From NCBI RefSeq assembly GCF_030848805.1, contig NC_092363.1, forward strand, positions 868,001-932,000: a stretch of DNA of 64,000 nt, written 5' to 3'. A program made the translations under genes and the position numbers. Each line of letters begins with the position of its first letter. Positions within the stretch are counted from its first letter, which is position 1. Below the pieces are notes generated by a model. It was not told the DNA's origin. It saw only the letters and a list, made by a program, of their open reading frames with translations, and ran no database searches. Shown one piece after another: positions 39,486 through 52,655 of this stretch. Source of the DNA: Temnothorax longispinosus. Its lineage: Eukaryota > Arthropoda > Insecta > Hymenoptera > Formicidae.

Positions 39486-41325
39486 TGTCAGCTTCGTTCC
39501 AGGTAGCCGGGTAAGCTGGTAGACTTCGACAGAAAAGCATAGAGCGATACGATACGCAAGAACAGAGCGAACAATAGCAGGAATACACTCCGTCTAGATG
39601 TGTTTCCCCGTCATTGATATCGGGCGTGTCGCTGTGAAAGAGGCTCCACCTGAATTTATATCTGCAGCGCGCTAGTGCGCGGATGCGGATGCTGACTGTC
39701 TAGATGCTAGAAACACGGCGACGCTTCTCGGGCGCGCAAAGTGCATTGAACGCGCGACGGCGTCGAACTCGAGATCCAGTTTCCCAAAGCCGCGCCGGAT
39801 CCTGCCGCCTATATGTAATGCGCGCCGTTTCCGCCGGCATTCAACGACGTCGTCGAAACTCGTGAGAGTCGTTAAGAGATCGCGTTCGGATTCTCCGATT
39901 TCTGCACGAACTTAATCGAGTCGGTTGTTCAGCGACGCTTGATGATCGCCGTGCATTCAGCGTCTCTTCGACGCCGACGCTTCGACAAGGTTTCACCGCA
40001 GAAGATGTGGCTGTTAAGTCCGTCGGTGAGACATTAATACGCTCTTGTATAAACGCGGATACGCGAACCAGTTATAAAGAATTCAATTACGAGCTCCCGA
40101 CGTAATTATTAGCCGAGCGGCGATCAATTATCGACCACGATCATTTCCGGACATTTGGCACCTCGCTAACGACCGATGTGAAAAAAAAAGAAGAACGAAT
40201 AAATACGCGTATTGCCGCATATTTTCCACACACGTTACCGTGTGCATTGGCTCTTAGATCGTACATGGTCGTTATCGAAGCTGTATTAAATATTCAACAT
40301 TTGTCACGTATGTTTGCAATTCGTTGAATGCGCAGTAGTATCGCGTATCGGAAGTAAATGTAGTTCTCTATATTTGTCGTGTGAGAGATATTGTTTTGAA
40401 CGTAATATTATCAATATGTTATTTGCGCGATATAGACTGAGCATACTAATGATATTGCACAAATTGGGCGATATTTAGCGCGCTGGCACGTTTGACGAGT
40501 AACAAATTATGAAAATGTGCCATTCGTTTGCTATGCATTAAATTAATTAGGAGCTTTAATTAATTTTCATTTTCGCCATCGACAAGCTATACGTATTGCG
40601 GTCGGGAAAATGTATTTATTCAGTATTTTATTAAATTCTCCATCCGTCGTGTAGTTCGCGTGCTTTGCGCAACTGTAAATCCAACAAGCGAGCTTCGTTC
40701 ATTTGCGATATTAAATTAAAATTTAACAGCTACTTCTCAAAAATGTAATCAGATATTTTATTTGTCCTACAACTTTTCAATTAACTCCTCAATTTTCCAT
40801 GTCACAGAAATGTCGCCATAATTAAAACGCAGATTAAATTTTAAATCTTTCACTCGAGGCTTCTTTTACTGATGCGATTACGCTTATTAAATTAATTTCA
40901 CAATGAAATTTTCTCAATCACGTTAATATATACATATACATATATATATAATTGAAATGCCCCATCCAATCATGCCCCGCTTCCGTACCGCACAAATCTT
41001 CTTTGGAACATCGCGTACACGGTAATTCCCGATGAGTGCCGGCGCATCTGGTTGCTCTCTCATCGAAGTGCAGCCTCGCCGGGCTGGTGTCTCGTTCACC
41101 ACCACGATTCGACGGACACGTGTGCGAGGTATAGGGGACCTGTTAATTGCCGTTGACCAAACGTCACAAGCGACACGGCGATCGGGCGAGAGCGGCTTAC
41201 CTGCCAAATTATGCCCGTTCCTCCCCCGGGCTGTGAGCTCGCATGCAAATCACTCGTACGTCGTCTTGCCAGCACGAGCTCAGCACAATTCACCGCGCTC
41301 TGAATTGCTGGTGCTGCCGACGCTA

Positions 41326-41349
41326 CTGCTGCTGCTGCTGCTGCTGCTG
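41326..41349. repeat. (CTG)8 trinucleotide repeat
   Basis: Eight CTG units. In the plus-strand frame 41032-41379 they encode a poly-Leu stretch near the C-terminus that looks like a signal-peptide core, but no nearby ATG begins such a peptide in that frame. Confidence 0.9.
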
Positions 41350-43696
41350 GTGCACGGTCCGTGCAGGAGGAAGCTGTAAATCAAGTGCAAGCGACTTCGA
41401 AGACTTCGCGGCCGCGTGAACCTCGATTATCGTATAGATCTCCAAACGAGTTGAACGATTCATTTTATACACGTGCGCGAATAATTAAAAAAAGTGACGC
41501 GACGATCGTTTGAGAACGTGATTAAAAAAATACAGAAATATATCGTGTTATCGCCAAACTATCGCCGTTCTCGACTTTCGTCGATATCCGTGATACGCGA
41601 AAGATTATTATACACGGAAACTTAAAACGCAATGAGGTTCGCAAAACGAAAGCTTGACAGAAAGGATTACAGCTGAGTCAAATGAATAGTTATCTCAGGA
41701 GAAATATTACCTTGCTAATCGACATTCAATTTCCCTCCCTTCCTGCGAAATAATCAGATACGAAATATCTCGAGTTACTTGCTTCAAGGGGAATTAAATA
41801 GAATCCTAGGTTCAATGTCTTCAATATAATTTCAGATATATTTCTCATATTTCACTTTAGCGCAATTAAATCCACCGATCGATATCACGTTGCTCCGATA
41901 GAATAACTACTCCGTAAGACATGCTCAGCTTTCACGGCAGATATTATATCGCACATCAGATATCACAGGCACAGAAACTATCAGAGATATTAAATTACCT
42001 ATAATTTCAATTTAGTCGACGTAAACCAAAACGTCATTTTCGATTCGAATAATCTTTTCCAGCACTTTTAAAACAAGCGGACAATAATATTTTTCGCTCT
42101 CGCGTATAAGGAACCGCGATAACATTTTCCATTTCCAAGATTATTTGGATGAAACTGACCTAGTTGATGAGAAGATGGCCGATCTTATAAAGCCGGAGCT
42201 AAGAGCGAATATGTTTTTCAAGGGCTTCGAGTAGGGACCGAGTATTGAAACAGGTGGCGACCGGCTTGCCTTGAACGTCGGACGAAAAATTGCACCTGTT
42301 CTCCCGCGTTTCGTGATATTTTTATTCCTGCCGAAATCACGAACGGGATGAATTCGGCCGTGAGAGTTACTTTCGAGAAACGCCCGACATAATAATTTTG
42401 CCTTATCATGCGTCCCTACACCTGCGGCTTTTTTAAGCGCGGCTTTTCGAGCGCGTTAAGAGCAAATGAATATTACATCGCGCCGCTAATTGCGCATTGT
42501 TACAATTATAAATTATAAGAGTGCAATAATAATTACGAGATTGCGATAAGCAGTGGCAATTATGATTCCATTATGTAGAAAAATCTACCGCGAGGAGCAA
42601 AAGAAGTTGGTATCCACATCGACGAGCTCGTATGCTTTTTATTAAGACTACGCTTCTAATTACCATGATAGCGCATATCTTACCTAACGAGAGCTTTTCT
42701 TCGCAAAGCTCCGAAGATAATCTTCTTGCTTGCCGAGAAGCGCGTATCCGCCAGATAAGAGAATCTTGTACATATACCGTTGGATTAAATCGCCTCTCTC
42801 AGAAGCAATAAATCTTGTTATTGTAGCAGCCTGAAAGATGTGACTTTCGCGCGCACATGTCTCGGCCCTCGGATCAAGAGTCAAACTGGCCGAGTGTGTC
42901 ATAATTCGATAAAAATACAAAGCTGTATTGACAGTTATCATTCGTTCTCCTCTTTTTAAACACTTATAAATAAACGGCCGAACTAAAACATCAGTTGATG
43001 TTTAATGTGATGCGCAACACAACTGACGGCGATATTTTTCTGCTTATTCAAGAGAAAAAGTGTACACGTCAATTCCGAGGGAGCTCTCCAATATTGCGGA
43101 TATTTTGTTCGAAACTGTTCTCCGAAAGTATATACGCCAAGTTAAAATACACTTCCGAAATTCGGATGATTCGTGCCCGAAGTTACGACCATTGTGTGCA
43201 CTGCAGCCGGATATTTTCTCTCGGCGTTAACCGCGAGCCAATCCGCAATTAATATCTATAGCCGAACGACGTCCATTGTTTAGACAAGAGTAATGCTCAT
43301 CGCAATGGCCAGGTAAGGAAGTCTAGTTTCACCGATCCAGACAATGGCGCAGCGTGGGACCGCGACAGTACGAACTGTATAATATTATCGTAAAACACCC
43401 GTTACCGGTGTACCGCCGACGTTCATTAAATCACGAAGGTATCGATCGCGATGCACGGCCGCGTACCGGCATTATCGCTCTCGTTCTATTTGTATTTGTT
43501 TCGTCGCCGAAGTTACTCGCTGTACGACTCGCGCGTTTCCACGGCTCGTTGCAGATCACGCATTTTAACGATGATAATGCTTCGCGTCGTTTTATGCACG
43601 TCGTAGCTCGTACATATTTATATCATTGATGTTTCCGAGCGCGGCTCCATACATCTCCGAAATTAAACATCGTCGGGTATGATGTCGCTCATTATA

Positions 43697-43839
43697 CAGG
43701 CTGTACCAGACTTACCGTATCACCCGTATATCGGGATGACAATTTTGCAGCCTCGACATTTTGGCATTAGGATTTTTGTCTCCAAATGATCTCAGGAATC
43801 TGCAATTAATGGATGATACGGTAAATCTGGTACATCCTG
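43697..43839. mobile_element. Short MITE-like element
   Basis: About 29 bp at the left end (CAGGCTGTACCAGACTTACC and on) recur inverted at the right end with three to four mismatches. Length is about 143 bp and the interior is non-coding. The left flank is TA; the right flank is CATA, so the exact target duplication is unclear. Confidence 0.7.
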
Positions 43840-46800
43840 CATAGTTGATCAATCTTTGAGAACTATTATGTCTGACAAAAGGATCCGCGATTAATACATT
43901 GCCCAGCGGAGTTTTGTGTGTCTTATCAAGTACGCCACAATTATATATAAGCATATAATGATAAAATACTGTATAATATAGTTAAATATGACTGTGTTCT
44001 CATGAGCATTGTATTGAATAATGCACTTTTTATTTTACATTGTTATTGAGCTATTTGTATAACAAAAACAATGATTTACTTTACTTCGCCAGTAAATAAT
44101 TGAATAATTAACGCTGGTAGCTTTTTATCGACCCAACTGGCCATTTATTGATTAATAACCTGACGTTTCGATCGTGGTTTTTGGTTCTTATCAAGTGTGT
44201 AATATAGTAGACGGCGAGTCTTATAATTAATCTGATATTGTGTCCAAACTACGCCGTAAGTCTGAATTAACGTCGTGATATTAATCAATAAATGTGGCTA
44301 TTTGTATAAGTAAAAATTTTACATTAGATGGTGTTTATTTTCTACAAACGTTTTAAAAAAAATTTTATTGTCACGAAGATCATGAAGATCACCAATGTAT
44401 TAATTATATCTATACAATTACTTCGCAGTCTTAATTCAATATTTATTATCATAAAACCTACATAAAACTATCACAAGTGAAAAGAAATACGCTTGCAATC
44501 GTATAATACCACGAGCGTGTGTGAAGTAATTCGTGACTTTGAAATAAATATCATTCGGTTAGATTTGCCTTCGCGGATTCGAGCAAATCGTTCGCACGGG
44601 GTCGTGACCATTAATTGTTCGAAAAGCAGGTAATGACTCGGCGGTCTTCCGTGCTCATTGGTAGGTGCCCCGATTGTATGCAAATCGCGACTGCATTAAT
44701 ATGCCAGCGTTAGAAATCGGCGGACGCCGAATTCCTCGAGGCTTTACGGATCTTACGTAAGCGAGAACGGCTCCGCTTTTGAGAGCAGCGCAACGGTCGG
44801 TCGCTTCTCCGTCCTCGTCGCCGTTGTTGCCCCGGTGGTTTTCGTTCGTTCTTAACGATAACGGTCGAACAAAGAGCCGAGGCACCGGACGTAACAGGCA
44901 CTAGGGTTCAACAACGCCGAGCGCCCGAAGCTAGTATCGATAAGTGGTACAGCGCGGGCGGTACGGCCGGAGAACGGTTTGGGAGGCTATACGCGAGGGT
45001 CTCTCTTTATAGCGGCTGATTGCAAAAGAGGAAGGGTGCCCTCGCGCAGGAAAAAGGCGAAAGATAGAGACGGGAGCTCCGTATGTAGGCGGAAAAATAG
45101 CGTGGCTCTCGAGGCTTGTTACTCGAGGAAGATCGCAAATAGTATCGTTCACGTGTGCGCCGATGGCTCGAGGCTCTTATTTCTCTTATATATGTTTCAT
45201 ATAGATTCAAGAGTAATCGAGAGTACAGAGTGAAACAATTAAAAGCCATTACAAGCACGACAATTAGCTGGATATCTCGTATTTTGAACGACAGACGAGA
45301 GATAAAAAAAAAAACATATAATAAACATATAAAAACGTGTATAATAGGAGTGCTTGATGTTGACTTATTATTCCTATAATACGAGCCTCTCTCGTTGAAA
45401 TGCGCAGGTTAATAGCCCCATTAAGAGTACCTTGAAGAGAAGACACGATTCGTTTATTTTGCACTTTAACATCAAGTAAAATTGTTAGAAACTGGCGTTT
45501 CTGGCGATATCGGCGCAATATCTCAGGGACCGCCCTGCTGCTCGATAAATTGCAACCGGCACGCGAAAGGGAAGAAAGAAGAAACCACGAAATATTCCTC
45601 GAATTTATCGCGAGCACTTATTGACCGCGGCCGCGCGGGTTCCCCCATATTTTCTCTCTCAGCGCCGTTCTTACATAATTCACGCGTTACCCTAGTACAC
45701 GTTTAAAGAGCGTTTAAGAATACTTCATGCAATAGTCGGGCTGCTGACACGCCGAGAGCGCGCGGGTTAATGTATTCCACGGGCAATCATTGGCGGTGCC
45801 TTGTTATATGTAAATCACCGTTCTCCCCCAGCGAGAGATGGATCGCTCGGATCAATCTGCATCGAGCTTTCGAAGGCGGATTTTGGATGCATACTTTTAT
45901 AGCGATTTCTCAATGTATATTTCCTCAAATGCTCAACGCGATACTTATAATGGGTAAATTAAACGTTCGAGATACTTTTATAAAATACTGCGAACTTCCC
46001 AAATTAGACCTGGGCTGCGAAGAGATTAGCAAAAACGAAGACGCAGCACAAAACTTTTCGAGCGATCGCGAGAGCAGCGATCTGACTCAGGACTATAGTT
46101 CCGCGGCGCTTCTGTCTTATAAGACACGCGCGGTGTAACAGCCAGTTTGCGATCCGAAGAGCTCATATACGTGATGCTTAATACATTAGGAATGACGCTT
46201 TCGCGCGCGATAGGATAATATACGCGATAGTATCGCGCCTCTCGTAAAAGCGGGACGAAGGGAGGAAGCAGGGGAGAAACTGCTATACGTAGTCGGAGCG
46301 GAGCGGCGGAAGTTACCGTGAGCTACCTGACACCCGCCTCAGAGTTTGCGGCAAACTAATTTCGTAAACCTCCCGATAACCGGCGCATTTAATCGATGCC
46401 GCCCGCGAAATGAACCTGTCGCTTGGATTTTACGGCGTGACACTTAAATCCGAGGAGACGGGATAAGAGTCGTCCTTCGTCTGCCGTCTTAGGTGAGATT
46501 TCGATGTCCATTGCGATGCTTAACGCGATTAGAACGCGAACGTTTACCAAAAAAAAATTATTTAGACGAACTTTCGGACAAGGAACTCTATCTATTTACA
46601 ATCGATCACAAATAACTTCTTTACTCACAAATAAATGTCGATTTTTATTCGGAAAAGTATTTGACATAGATTAAAATATTTAAAACGTGCGGATTATATC
46701 GCACCCCTAGAAGAATACTCTGTCACAACTCAAAAGTTCATATATTTTAAGAAAAAAAAAAATTTAATTCAATTTTTGAATTGTGAGATAACTAACGCAA

Positions 46801-47131
46801 TTACAATTACGAGATATTTTGTTATAATAAAACTTGTTTCCTGAAAAGAGGTCTGCTGTGATTCACTTGTCAATTCACTTATGACACTATTCATCCAGGA
46901 AACCGCAGCATAACCGGTTTAAAAGACTAACGACACTTCTACCCCGCATGCAGTGGATTTTTCATACAGACTTGTGACACTATTATAGCGCGTAGGTAAC
47001 ATTTTAGACATACTTTTTGTGGGCTTAACTCAAAATCGAAACTTTTTTAGTTGTAACAATTATCTTCTAGGGATGCAATAGCTAGAATGTTTAATCTCAA
47101 ACTCTTCTCAAGCTTGGATTACATTTATGAG
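43840..47131. other. no gene recognised
   Basis: Short frames only. A 160-bp inverted pair (ATTTATTGATTAATA at about 44143 and its inverse near 44280) encloses a hammerhead-like motif at 44159-44195, described under findings. No coding gene supported. Confidence 0.5.
44140..44298 (-). mobile_element. Possible Penelope-like or other retroelement remnant
   Basis: On the minus strand a short segment reads CTTGATAAGAACC, a spacer, CGATCGAAACGTCAGG, resembling the conserved core and stem layout of hammerhead-like motifs in Penelope-like element termini. It is bounded by inverted ATTTATTGATTAATA copies. The core differs from the canonical CUGAUGA, and no reverse-transcriptase frame is present, so this is tentative. 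Confidence 0.3.
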
Positions 47132-47134
47132 TAA

Positions 47135-47305
47135 AGGCCATCGCACACAAAAATGCATATAGGCTGCATATAAGCATAGCATAAGACCGCTGGACGAATG
47201 AGCATCTTACGTAAATTAATATGGCGACTTTATGCTGGATGCTCATTGGTTTAGCGATCTTATGCTACGCTTATGCTAAGCTATGCATTTTGTGTGCGAT
47301 GGCCT
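47135..47305. mobile_element. PIF/Harbinger-like MITE, TAA target duplication
   Basis: Identical TAA trinucleotides flank the element (47132-47134 and 47306-47308). The ends AGGCCATCGCACACAAA and TTTGTGTGCGATGGCCT are inverted copies and the repeat extends to about 25 bp. Inside are several near copies of the word GCATA/TTATGC, giving extra internal symmetry. Length is 171 bp with no coding frame. The 3-bp TAA duplication and GGCC...CACAC-type ends are characteristic of PIF/Harbinger MITEs. Confidence 0.85.
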
Positions 47306-47308
47306 TAA

Positions 47309-48044
47309 TACGCAATTTTTTCCAACTGACATACGAAATACTTTTAATGTGCCAACATGCCAATGTTTTTAATTATTGAACTGTGAGAAACAGAACTCAG
47401 ATCGTGTCTGAAAGCAAATATTGAGTTTCTCACTTGAATCGATTATAAACCTGACGAACATGTCAGAAATATTGACTCTGTTGAACCGTATCTATCTGTT
47501 GAACCATATCGTGTATTAAAACAGGTTTCAGCCGAGTTCTTCAACGGAAACGAGACTATATATAAATACGGGTCTTAGATAAATAGTAGAAAACACGATT
47601 TCTCTTGTCAAGATGCGGAGTGCAAAAGTCATTGGTATGCGCGTATCTGTAGTTATAATACGCAAATTACGCTGGGCAATCGGGCTGCGTTTGACCGTGA
47701 CGGAAACAAGCCGTAAGCGTCGTGTTGGTTCTCAGACGAATATAAGATCGGCGCGTGCAACTAATTCTGCAATTGACGCTTTCTTCCACCTGGTTTGTAA
47801 CTGGTGGCATGTTTATCATCACATTGAAAATTTACTCACACTTCCGTTATCGGAGTTGTTATTGTTATTAACATATTAGAAAATGATAAACGGTGCTGAC
47901 TGTACGCACACACGACATAAAAATGCCGTAAATTTTTCACATTGATGCACAACGCTATCTATTAAAAAAACTTGCGTAAATAAGATTAGACTTTATAACT
48001 TATTCATGGTAAGATAATCCCCTCTCTCGCGTAAGTCGCACGGT
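47309..48044. other. no gene called; promoter-like TATA with short frame
   Basis: TATAAATA at 47561-47568 lies 45 bp before an ATG that opens an 88-codon frame (47613-47879). The product is basic in its middle and leucine-rich at its end, with no recognised domain and no clear signal peptide. It could be a small gene, or upstream transcription of the Kunitz gene. Not called as coding. Confidence 0.35.
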
Positions 48045-48051
48045 TTATATA
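48045..48051 (+). promoter_or_regulatory. putative TATA box of the Kunitz gene
   Basis: TTATATA lies about 155 bp upstream of the start codon of the Kunitz gene, in a stretch otherwise of mixed composition. A TCAG resembling an insect initiator is at 48087-48090. Spacing to that initiator is a little long, so transcription may start between the two. Confidence 0.35.
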
Positions 48052-48203
48052 GAAGGAGCAATATCTAGACGGAATGTTGCAACTTTTCAGATTAGTATAC
48101 GCTGATCGTCTCTCAGCAACAAGAACATTTTTCTGAAAATAATTAACTCGGACACGCAAGTGCTGTGTGTGTGTAGAAGTCGAAATACCATACGCACGCA
48201 AAG

Positions 48204-48653
48204 ATGGATTTTAAACCACGTTTGTTACTTCTGCTTGTTATCGTTAGCATATTAACGTATGAGATCATAGCTGATCAACCGTCAGGTAAGCAGTCTTCTT
48301 TGTACGCATTGAAAGTAGCTTTTTTTATTACATTGGCTATAATTATAACTCGAATTTTGTTAAAATGTGTATCCCGCATATTGAAGTTACTAAATCCAAC
48401 TTCGTATGTACATGCATCACGATGAGAACATTAACAAAACGCTTTCGGTGTACATAATTTAATGCAACTTCACATTTGTTTTACAGTTTGCCTGTTGCCC
48501 ATAGAAAGGGGTACTTGTAAAGCATATATAACGAGATACGCGTACAATGCAGCTTCAGGACAATGCGAACGATTCATATATACTGGCTGTGATGCAAACG
48601 CAAACAATTTCAAAAGTATGGACAAGTGCGAGGAGACATGTATAAATATATAA
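48204..48653 (+). CDS. secreted single-domain Kunitz/BPTI serine-protease inhibitor (2 exons)
   Basis: Exon 1 is 48204-48285 and exon 2 is 48487-48653; the 201-bp intron has GTAAG and TTTTACAG ends and splits a Val codon after its first base. The spliced 82-residue product has a leucine-rich signal peptide (residues 1-23, cleavage likely after Ala23) and one Kunitz domain. Its six cysteines (29, 38, 54, 62, 75, 79) have the exact family spacing 8-15-7-12-3. The residue after the second cysteine is Lys39, followed by Ala, so by family rules the target should be trypsin-like proteases. The TRYAYN stretch matches the conserved BPTI core. Single-domain secreted Kunitz proteins in Hymenoptera occur in haemolymph and in venom; sequence alone does not decide which. 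Polyadenylation signals follow at 48695 and 48730. Confidence 0.92.
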
Positions 48654-48694
48654 TGATGGATAAAAATGGTGAACGGGAGATTTTATGAAGATCT

Positions 48695-48735
48695 AATAAA
48701 GAACTTACTATACGCTTTATTTTTATGGTAATAAA
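48695..48735 (+). terminator. polyadenylation signals of the Kunitz gene
   Basis: Two AATAAA hexamers (48695-48700 and 48730-48735) lie 42 and 77 bp after the stop codon, consistent with the 3' end of the upstream gene. Confidence 0.6.
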
Positions 48736-50990
48736 GTTACAGTAATGTTTACATAATATAATTAAATGTACGGTGAATACAAATAAGATAAGTGATGGTT
48801 ATAATTTGTCACTTCTTCCCCTCTTCCTCTCTTTCTCTTTTCTTCTCCTTTTCTTTGCCTGTGATATTAAGAATGTAAAGTGTGAAGAATATATAAATGT
48901 TTAATGATTTCAAAAATATCATGACTTTTGATTGTACTGCGGTTTTACTATATTATTATTAACAAATTTGTTGTGTAAATATACCGTGACTTTTGCATAC
49001 TTCGTTCTGTGTCTAAATTATGTAAAATATTCTGTGTGAAACTTTGTTTCATTATTAATATAAATTAATATGTATATATTTAAAATGTATAAAATTTAAA
49101 ATACAGAAAGTAATCCCGAATCGGAAGCGAATATTAAATATTAAATATCACGATATTTCATTTCGACGCCGCGAAATCACGTTGTCACACAATCGATGGC
49201 CGTCATTACTTCTTTTGATAGAAAGGTATTAGGTTCCATCAGTGTACGCTTGATCGCTTCCGGCCCTTTCAATTTGCAGCGGCAAAAGCGATCACTTTGT
49301 GATCTGCATAACTTAGAATAACTTTCTGCACGAACGAGATAGATTGATACTGTAAAGGAAGTTGCTCTAAGTTATGTATATAGTAGGGACAACTTGCTAC
49401 ATATATCGGTTAGCAATTTTATCACGAAGAAAACATCCAGCGTAATGTATGAGGAATAATGAAGAATATATAACAAAAAAGTTACACATTAATTTGTAGA
49501 ATAAGCTAATCCATCATATTTTGCATCATAACGCAAGACTATAAATTATCCGTAATAAAATTGTAATATAAACATATACATAGTCCATTGTTCATAATAA
49601 AATTGTAATTTGTACACGCAATGTAGATTTATAAGTCTAAAATATTGTTCTCGTTTTATCTAGAACAGCAAAACATTTTGCATATGATCGTTAGGTAATC
49701 TGCGTTAAAAGCAAGATGATAAAAACTGTGTAATTAAATTTTTTATTAGTAAAATTTAGACTTCCTCAACTTTGCAATTTTTCCTGTAAGAAAAAAATTG
49801 TGTTACGTAGCGCGAATTGATATTGAATACGCATAAAAGAAATATAAATAAAAACAACACGTACACATTCTGTCGTGCAAAAAATATCAATATAATAAAA
49901 TTACGCAGTACGATCGAATTATTTGCAAATGTTATATCATCAAGTACTAAAATAATATCTTAATAATACGTTTTATATTTATTTTAGGCGATTTCAATAA
50001 AAAATCATCTTTTTACTTTCTTTCCCTCTTCGTATGATAAAGTAAATATTTTTTCCAATATCCTAACAAAGAAAGTGTATAATTGAAAAAATATAATTTT
50101 TTTCCAAAATATGTCATGACGTCTTAAAGTGATCTAAGAAATGTCTTAAAATATCGAAGACGTTTTATGGAATTATCTCCTAATATCTCCTTCTCGGAAT
50201 TGTAATTTGCAAATTTTTCGATAATTTTTTGATATTGTCACATTCAATTATTATAGATTCAATTATAGAAAGACATCTAGCTGTAATATGTTGACGTTTT
50301 TGAGACATTATCTTTAAATGTCTTTAGATTAAGATGTCTTTAAAATGTCTTATTTAGGATCTTGCTTTTAAAACATATATGTAATTTCGATGATGTTTCT
50401 TAAACGTAAATTTGACAATTCATACTTTGCGTCAAAATATCTCCGCTCGTAGGACACGTAGACAGAAAATAAAAAACATTTATTAAATAATTCAAACCCA
50501 AGCTATCGATTGAGCCTACTCAAAACTTGACCGGTTCAGCCGTTATTGAGATAATCTAACAATAAGGATTTCTCAACTAGTCGGCTCGTGTATAGAGTAT
50601 AGATTACACGGTGTGCCTCGCCATTGCGCCTACACTACTGTGATGCGAGACACTATTGTGTCTCTTGATCAAGAAATTAAAGTTTTAATTTAATAAAGTA
50701 ATATGAGGACCCTCGAGTTTTAATTTATATAGTAATATATACATATATAAATAAAAAAAGAGCTAATTGCCTGAGTCGATTAATAATTATGCAAATTACG
50801 ATTTCCAGAAGGAAATATCAGAAGAAATATAAATCAGCAAGGAGGTTTGCACTATTTCAAATTCTGAGTTTTCCAAGAATTTAGAGAGACGTATTATTTC
50901 TCCCCAAAAATTTCTACAATTTCAAGTTTGAGTTTAAATTCTTAAAAATCGACAAGGTATCATCGACTTTATTATTTCTTTTATTTACAT
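48736..50990. other. AT-rich intergenic DNA, no gene called
   Basis: Strongly AT-rich. A minus-strand stretch at 49177-49349 stays open for 56 codons after a good TTCCTTTACAG acceptor-like site and ends in TGA, but no matching upstream exon was found. Words of the form ATGTCTTAAA recur around 50110-50360. A GGTTCAGCCGTTATTGAGAT segment near 50531 resembles retroelement 3' sequence but is too short to classify. Confidence 0.5.
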
Positions 50991-51037
50991 TTAACAAAAC
51001 ATGATTATATATAATATATATAATCATGTTTTGTTAA
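50991..51037. repeat. near-perfect palindrome
   Basis: Arms of 21 bp (starting TTAACAAAACATGATTATAT) are perfect inverted copies around a 5-bp centre. It sits 50 bp left of the large fold-back element and next to a (TA)n tract. Confidence 0.9.
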
Positions 51038-51052
51038 ATATAATGTTAAATA

Positions 51053-51054
<2 letters not shown>

Positions 51055-51086
<32 letters not shown>
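51055..51086. repeat. (TA)n microsatellite, left flank of fold-back element
   Basis: Sixteen AT/TA units ending exactly at the GGGG terminus of the fold-back element; a matching (TA)n continues at its right end from 52636. Confidence 0.95.
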
Positions 51087-51088
<2 letters not shown>

Positions 51089-52635
51089 GGCATTCCACGC
51101 CAATTCGCAAGGGGTCAAACTTCGACCTTTTTATTTTTGATGGCCGCTCGTTTTTTAACAGGTCTTTACGAGTATTAGACTCCTGTTAAATCGTTTCTAT
51201 AATAAATGTAGCGTTTCCGAAATAGAGCCTGCGCAAAATGAGGACTGCAAAATTTTCAATGAATTTTTTCGCCTATTAGACGTCTAAGAAAAAAATTCAT
51301 TGAACATAAAATACGCTATTTAGATCATAGTTTAAAAAAAAATTATTCCAAATTTTTATAATAATGATTTTAAACTAATAAAGTAAAAAAGCACACAAAA
51401 ATTTGAATATCTTAAAAACCCCATTTTCTATTTTTTTGAAATTTATAAAGAATATTTTAGGGAGTATTAGAAAAATTTTAAGACTAGTTGGAAGTTGCGC
51501 AGAATTTTTGGGAATTTTTTATAAATTTTATTGTGAGGCAGTAGTAATATTTGACTCACAAAAATGTAGTTAAAAACGCGTTTCAGACAATTCTGAATCG
51601 ATTTAGATATACTTTTTTACTAAAGCATGATGAAGATCTCGGCATAGCACACGACAATTGCGATGAATAGTGTGGGAAAGGCGAAAAAAATTGATTTATG
51701 AGGAAGTTTAATTCAATAAGTACATTTGTTTAAGAACATATCATATTTATTCAATTGGGCTAATGAACCGGGCACACTGCCATCCATCACTGTCAAGTAT
51801 TGGGACAAAAAAAATCATGAAATTGCCGCCGAATTTTTGACAGGTCGGTACGATCAAACAAAAAGAATACCTCAGACTCAACGTGTCCACTGCGTCATAC
51901 CAAGTCATACCAAAAATTATAAATTAATTGTTAAAGATTACTCATTTTCGAGTGATTGTACTGAGCACAAAATAATAAAATTATAAATAATATGTTCTTA
52001 AACAAATGTACTTATTGAATTAAACTTCCTCATAAATCTATTTTTTTCGCCTTTCCCACACTATTCATCGCAATTGTCGTGTGCTATGCCGAGATCTTCA
52101 TCATGCTTTAGTAAAAAAGAATTGTCTGAAACGCGTTTTTAACTACACTTTTGTGAGTCAAATATTACTACTGCCTCACAATAAAATTTATAAAAAATTC
52201 CCAAAAATTCTGCGCAACTTCCAACTAGTCTTAAAATTCTTCTAATACTCCCTAGAATAGTCCCTATAAATTTCAAAAAAATAGAAAATGGGGTTTTTGA
52301 GATATTCAAATTTTTGTGTGTTTTTTTACTTTATTAGTTTAAAATTATTATTATAAAAATTTGGGATAATTTTTTTTTTAAACTATGATCTAAATAGCGT
52401 ATTTTATGTTCATGAATTTTTTTCATAGACGTTGTCTAATAGGCGAAAAAATTCATTGAAAATTTTGCAGTCCTCATTTTGCGCAGGCTCTATTTCGGAA
52501 ACGCTACATTTATTATAGAAACAATTTAACAGAGGTCTAATACTCGTAAAGACCTGTTAAAAAACGAGCGGCCATCAAAAATAAAAAGGTCGAAGTTTGA
52601 CCCCTTGCGAATTGGCGTGGAGCGTGGAATGCCCC
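51087..52635. mobile_element. 1.55-kb fold-back DNA element with ~650-bp inverted arms
   Basis: The left arm (51087 to about 51748) recurs inverted as the right arm (about 51984 to 52635). The arms differ by scattered substitutions and small indels, including an extra 8 bp next to the right terminus. Ends are GGGGCATTCCACGC, and the insertion lies inside a (TA)n tract, so a TA-type target is likely but cannot be proved. The loop of about 235 bp between the arms holds a separate open frame. No transposase domain is recognised, so the superfamily is left open. A non-autonomous or internally deleted element is the simplest reading. Confidence 0.9.
51726..51986 (+). pseudogene. unrecognised coding-like fragment in the loop of the fold-back element
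   Basis: An 86-codon frame fills the unique loop between the inverted arms and ends at TAA 51984-51986. Its only start is TTG and no ATG begins it. A tract ending TTTGTTTAAG lies upstream and could be a splice acceptor, so it may be a last exon. Composition looks protein-like, with mixed charged residues and words such as VKYWDKKN and VHCVIPSH, and is less AT-driven than the arms. I do not recognise a family. It could be the last piece of the element's own transposase or a captured host exon. The element's structure makes an independent functional gene unlikely. Confidence 0.35.
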
Positions 52636-52655
52636 ATATATATATATATATATAA

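Larger units (their letters stand above)
33889..43696. other. 9.8-kb stretch without a supported gene
   Basis: Open frames reach 135 codons (35288-35695), but nothing shows family motifs or splice signals I trust. Contains polypurine tracts (35695-35735 and 36366-36440), a GC-rich CCGCG repeat near 36606-36640, a GTC-repeat at 39408-39485 and a (CTG)8 at 41326-41349. Confidence 0.5.
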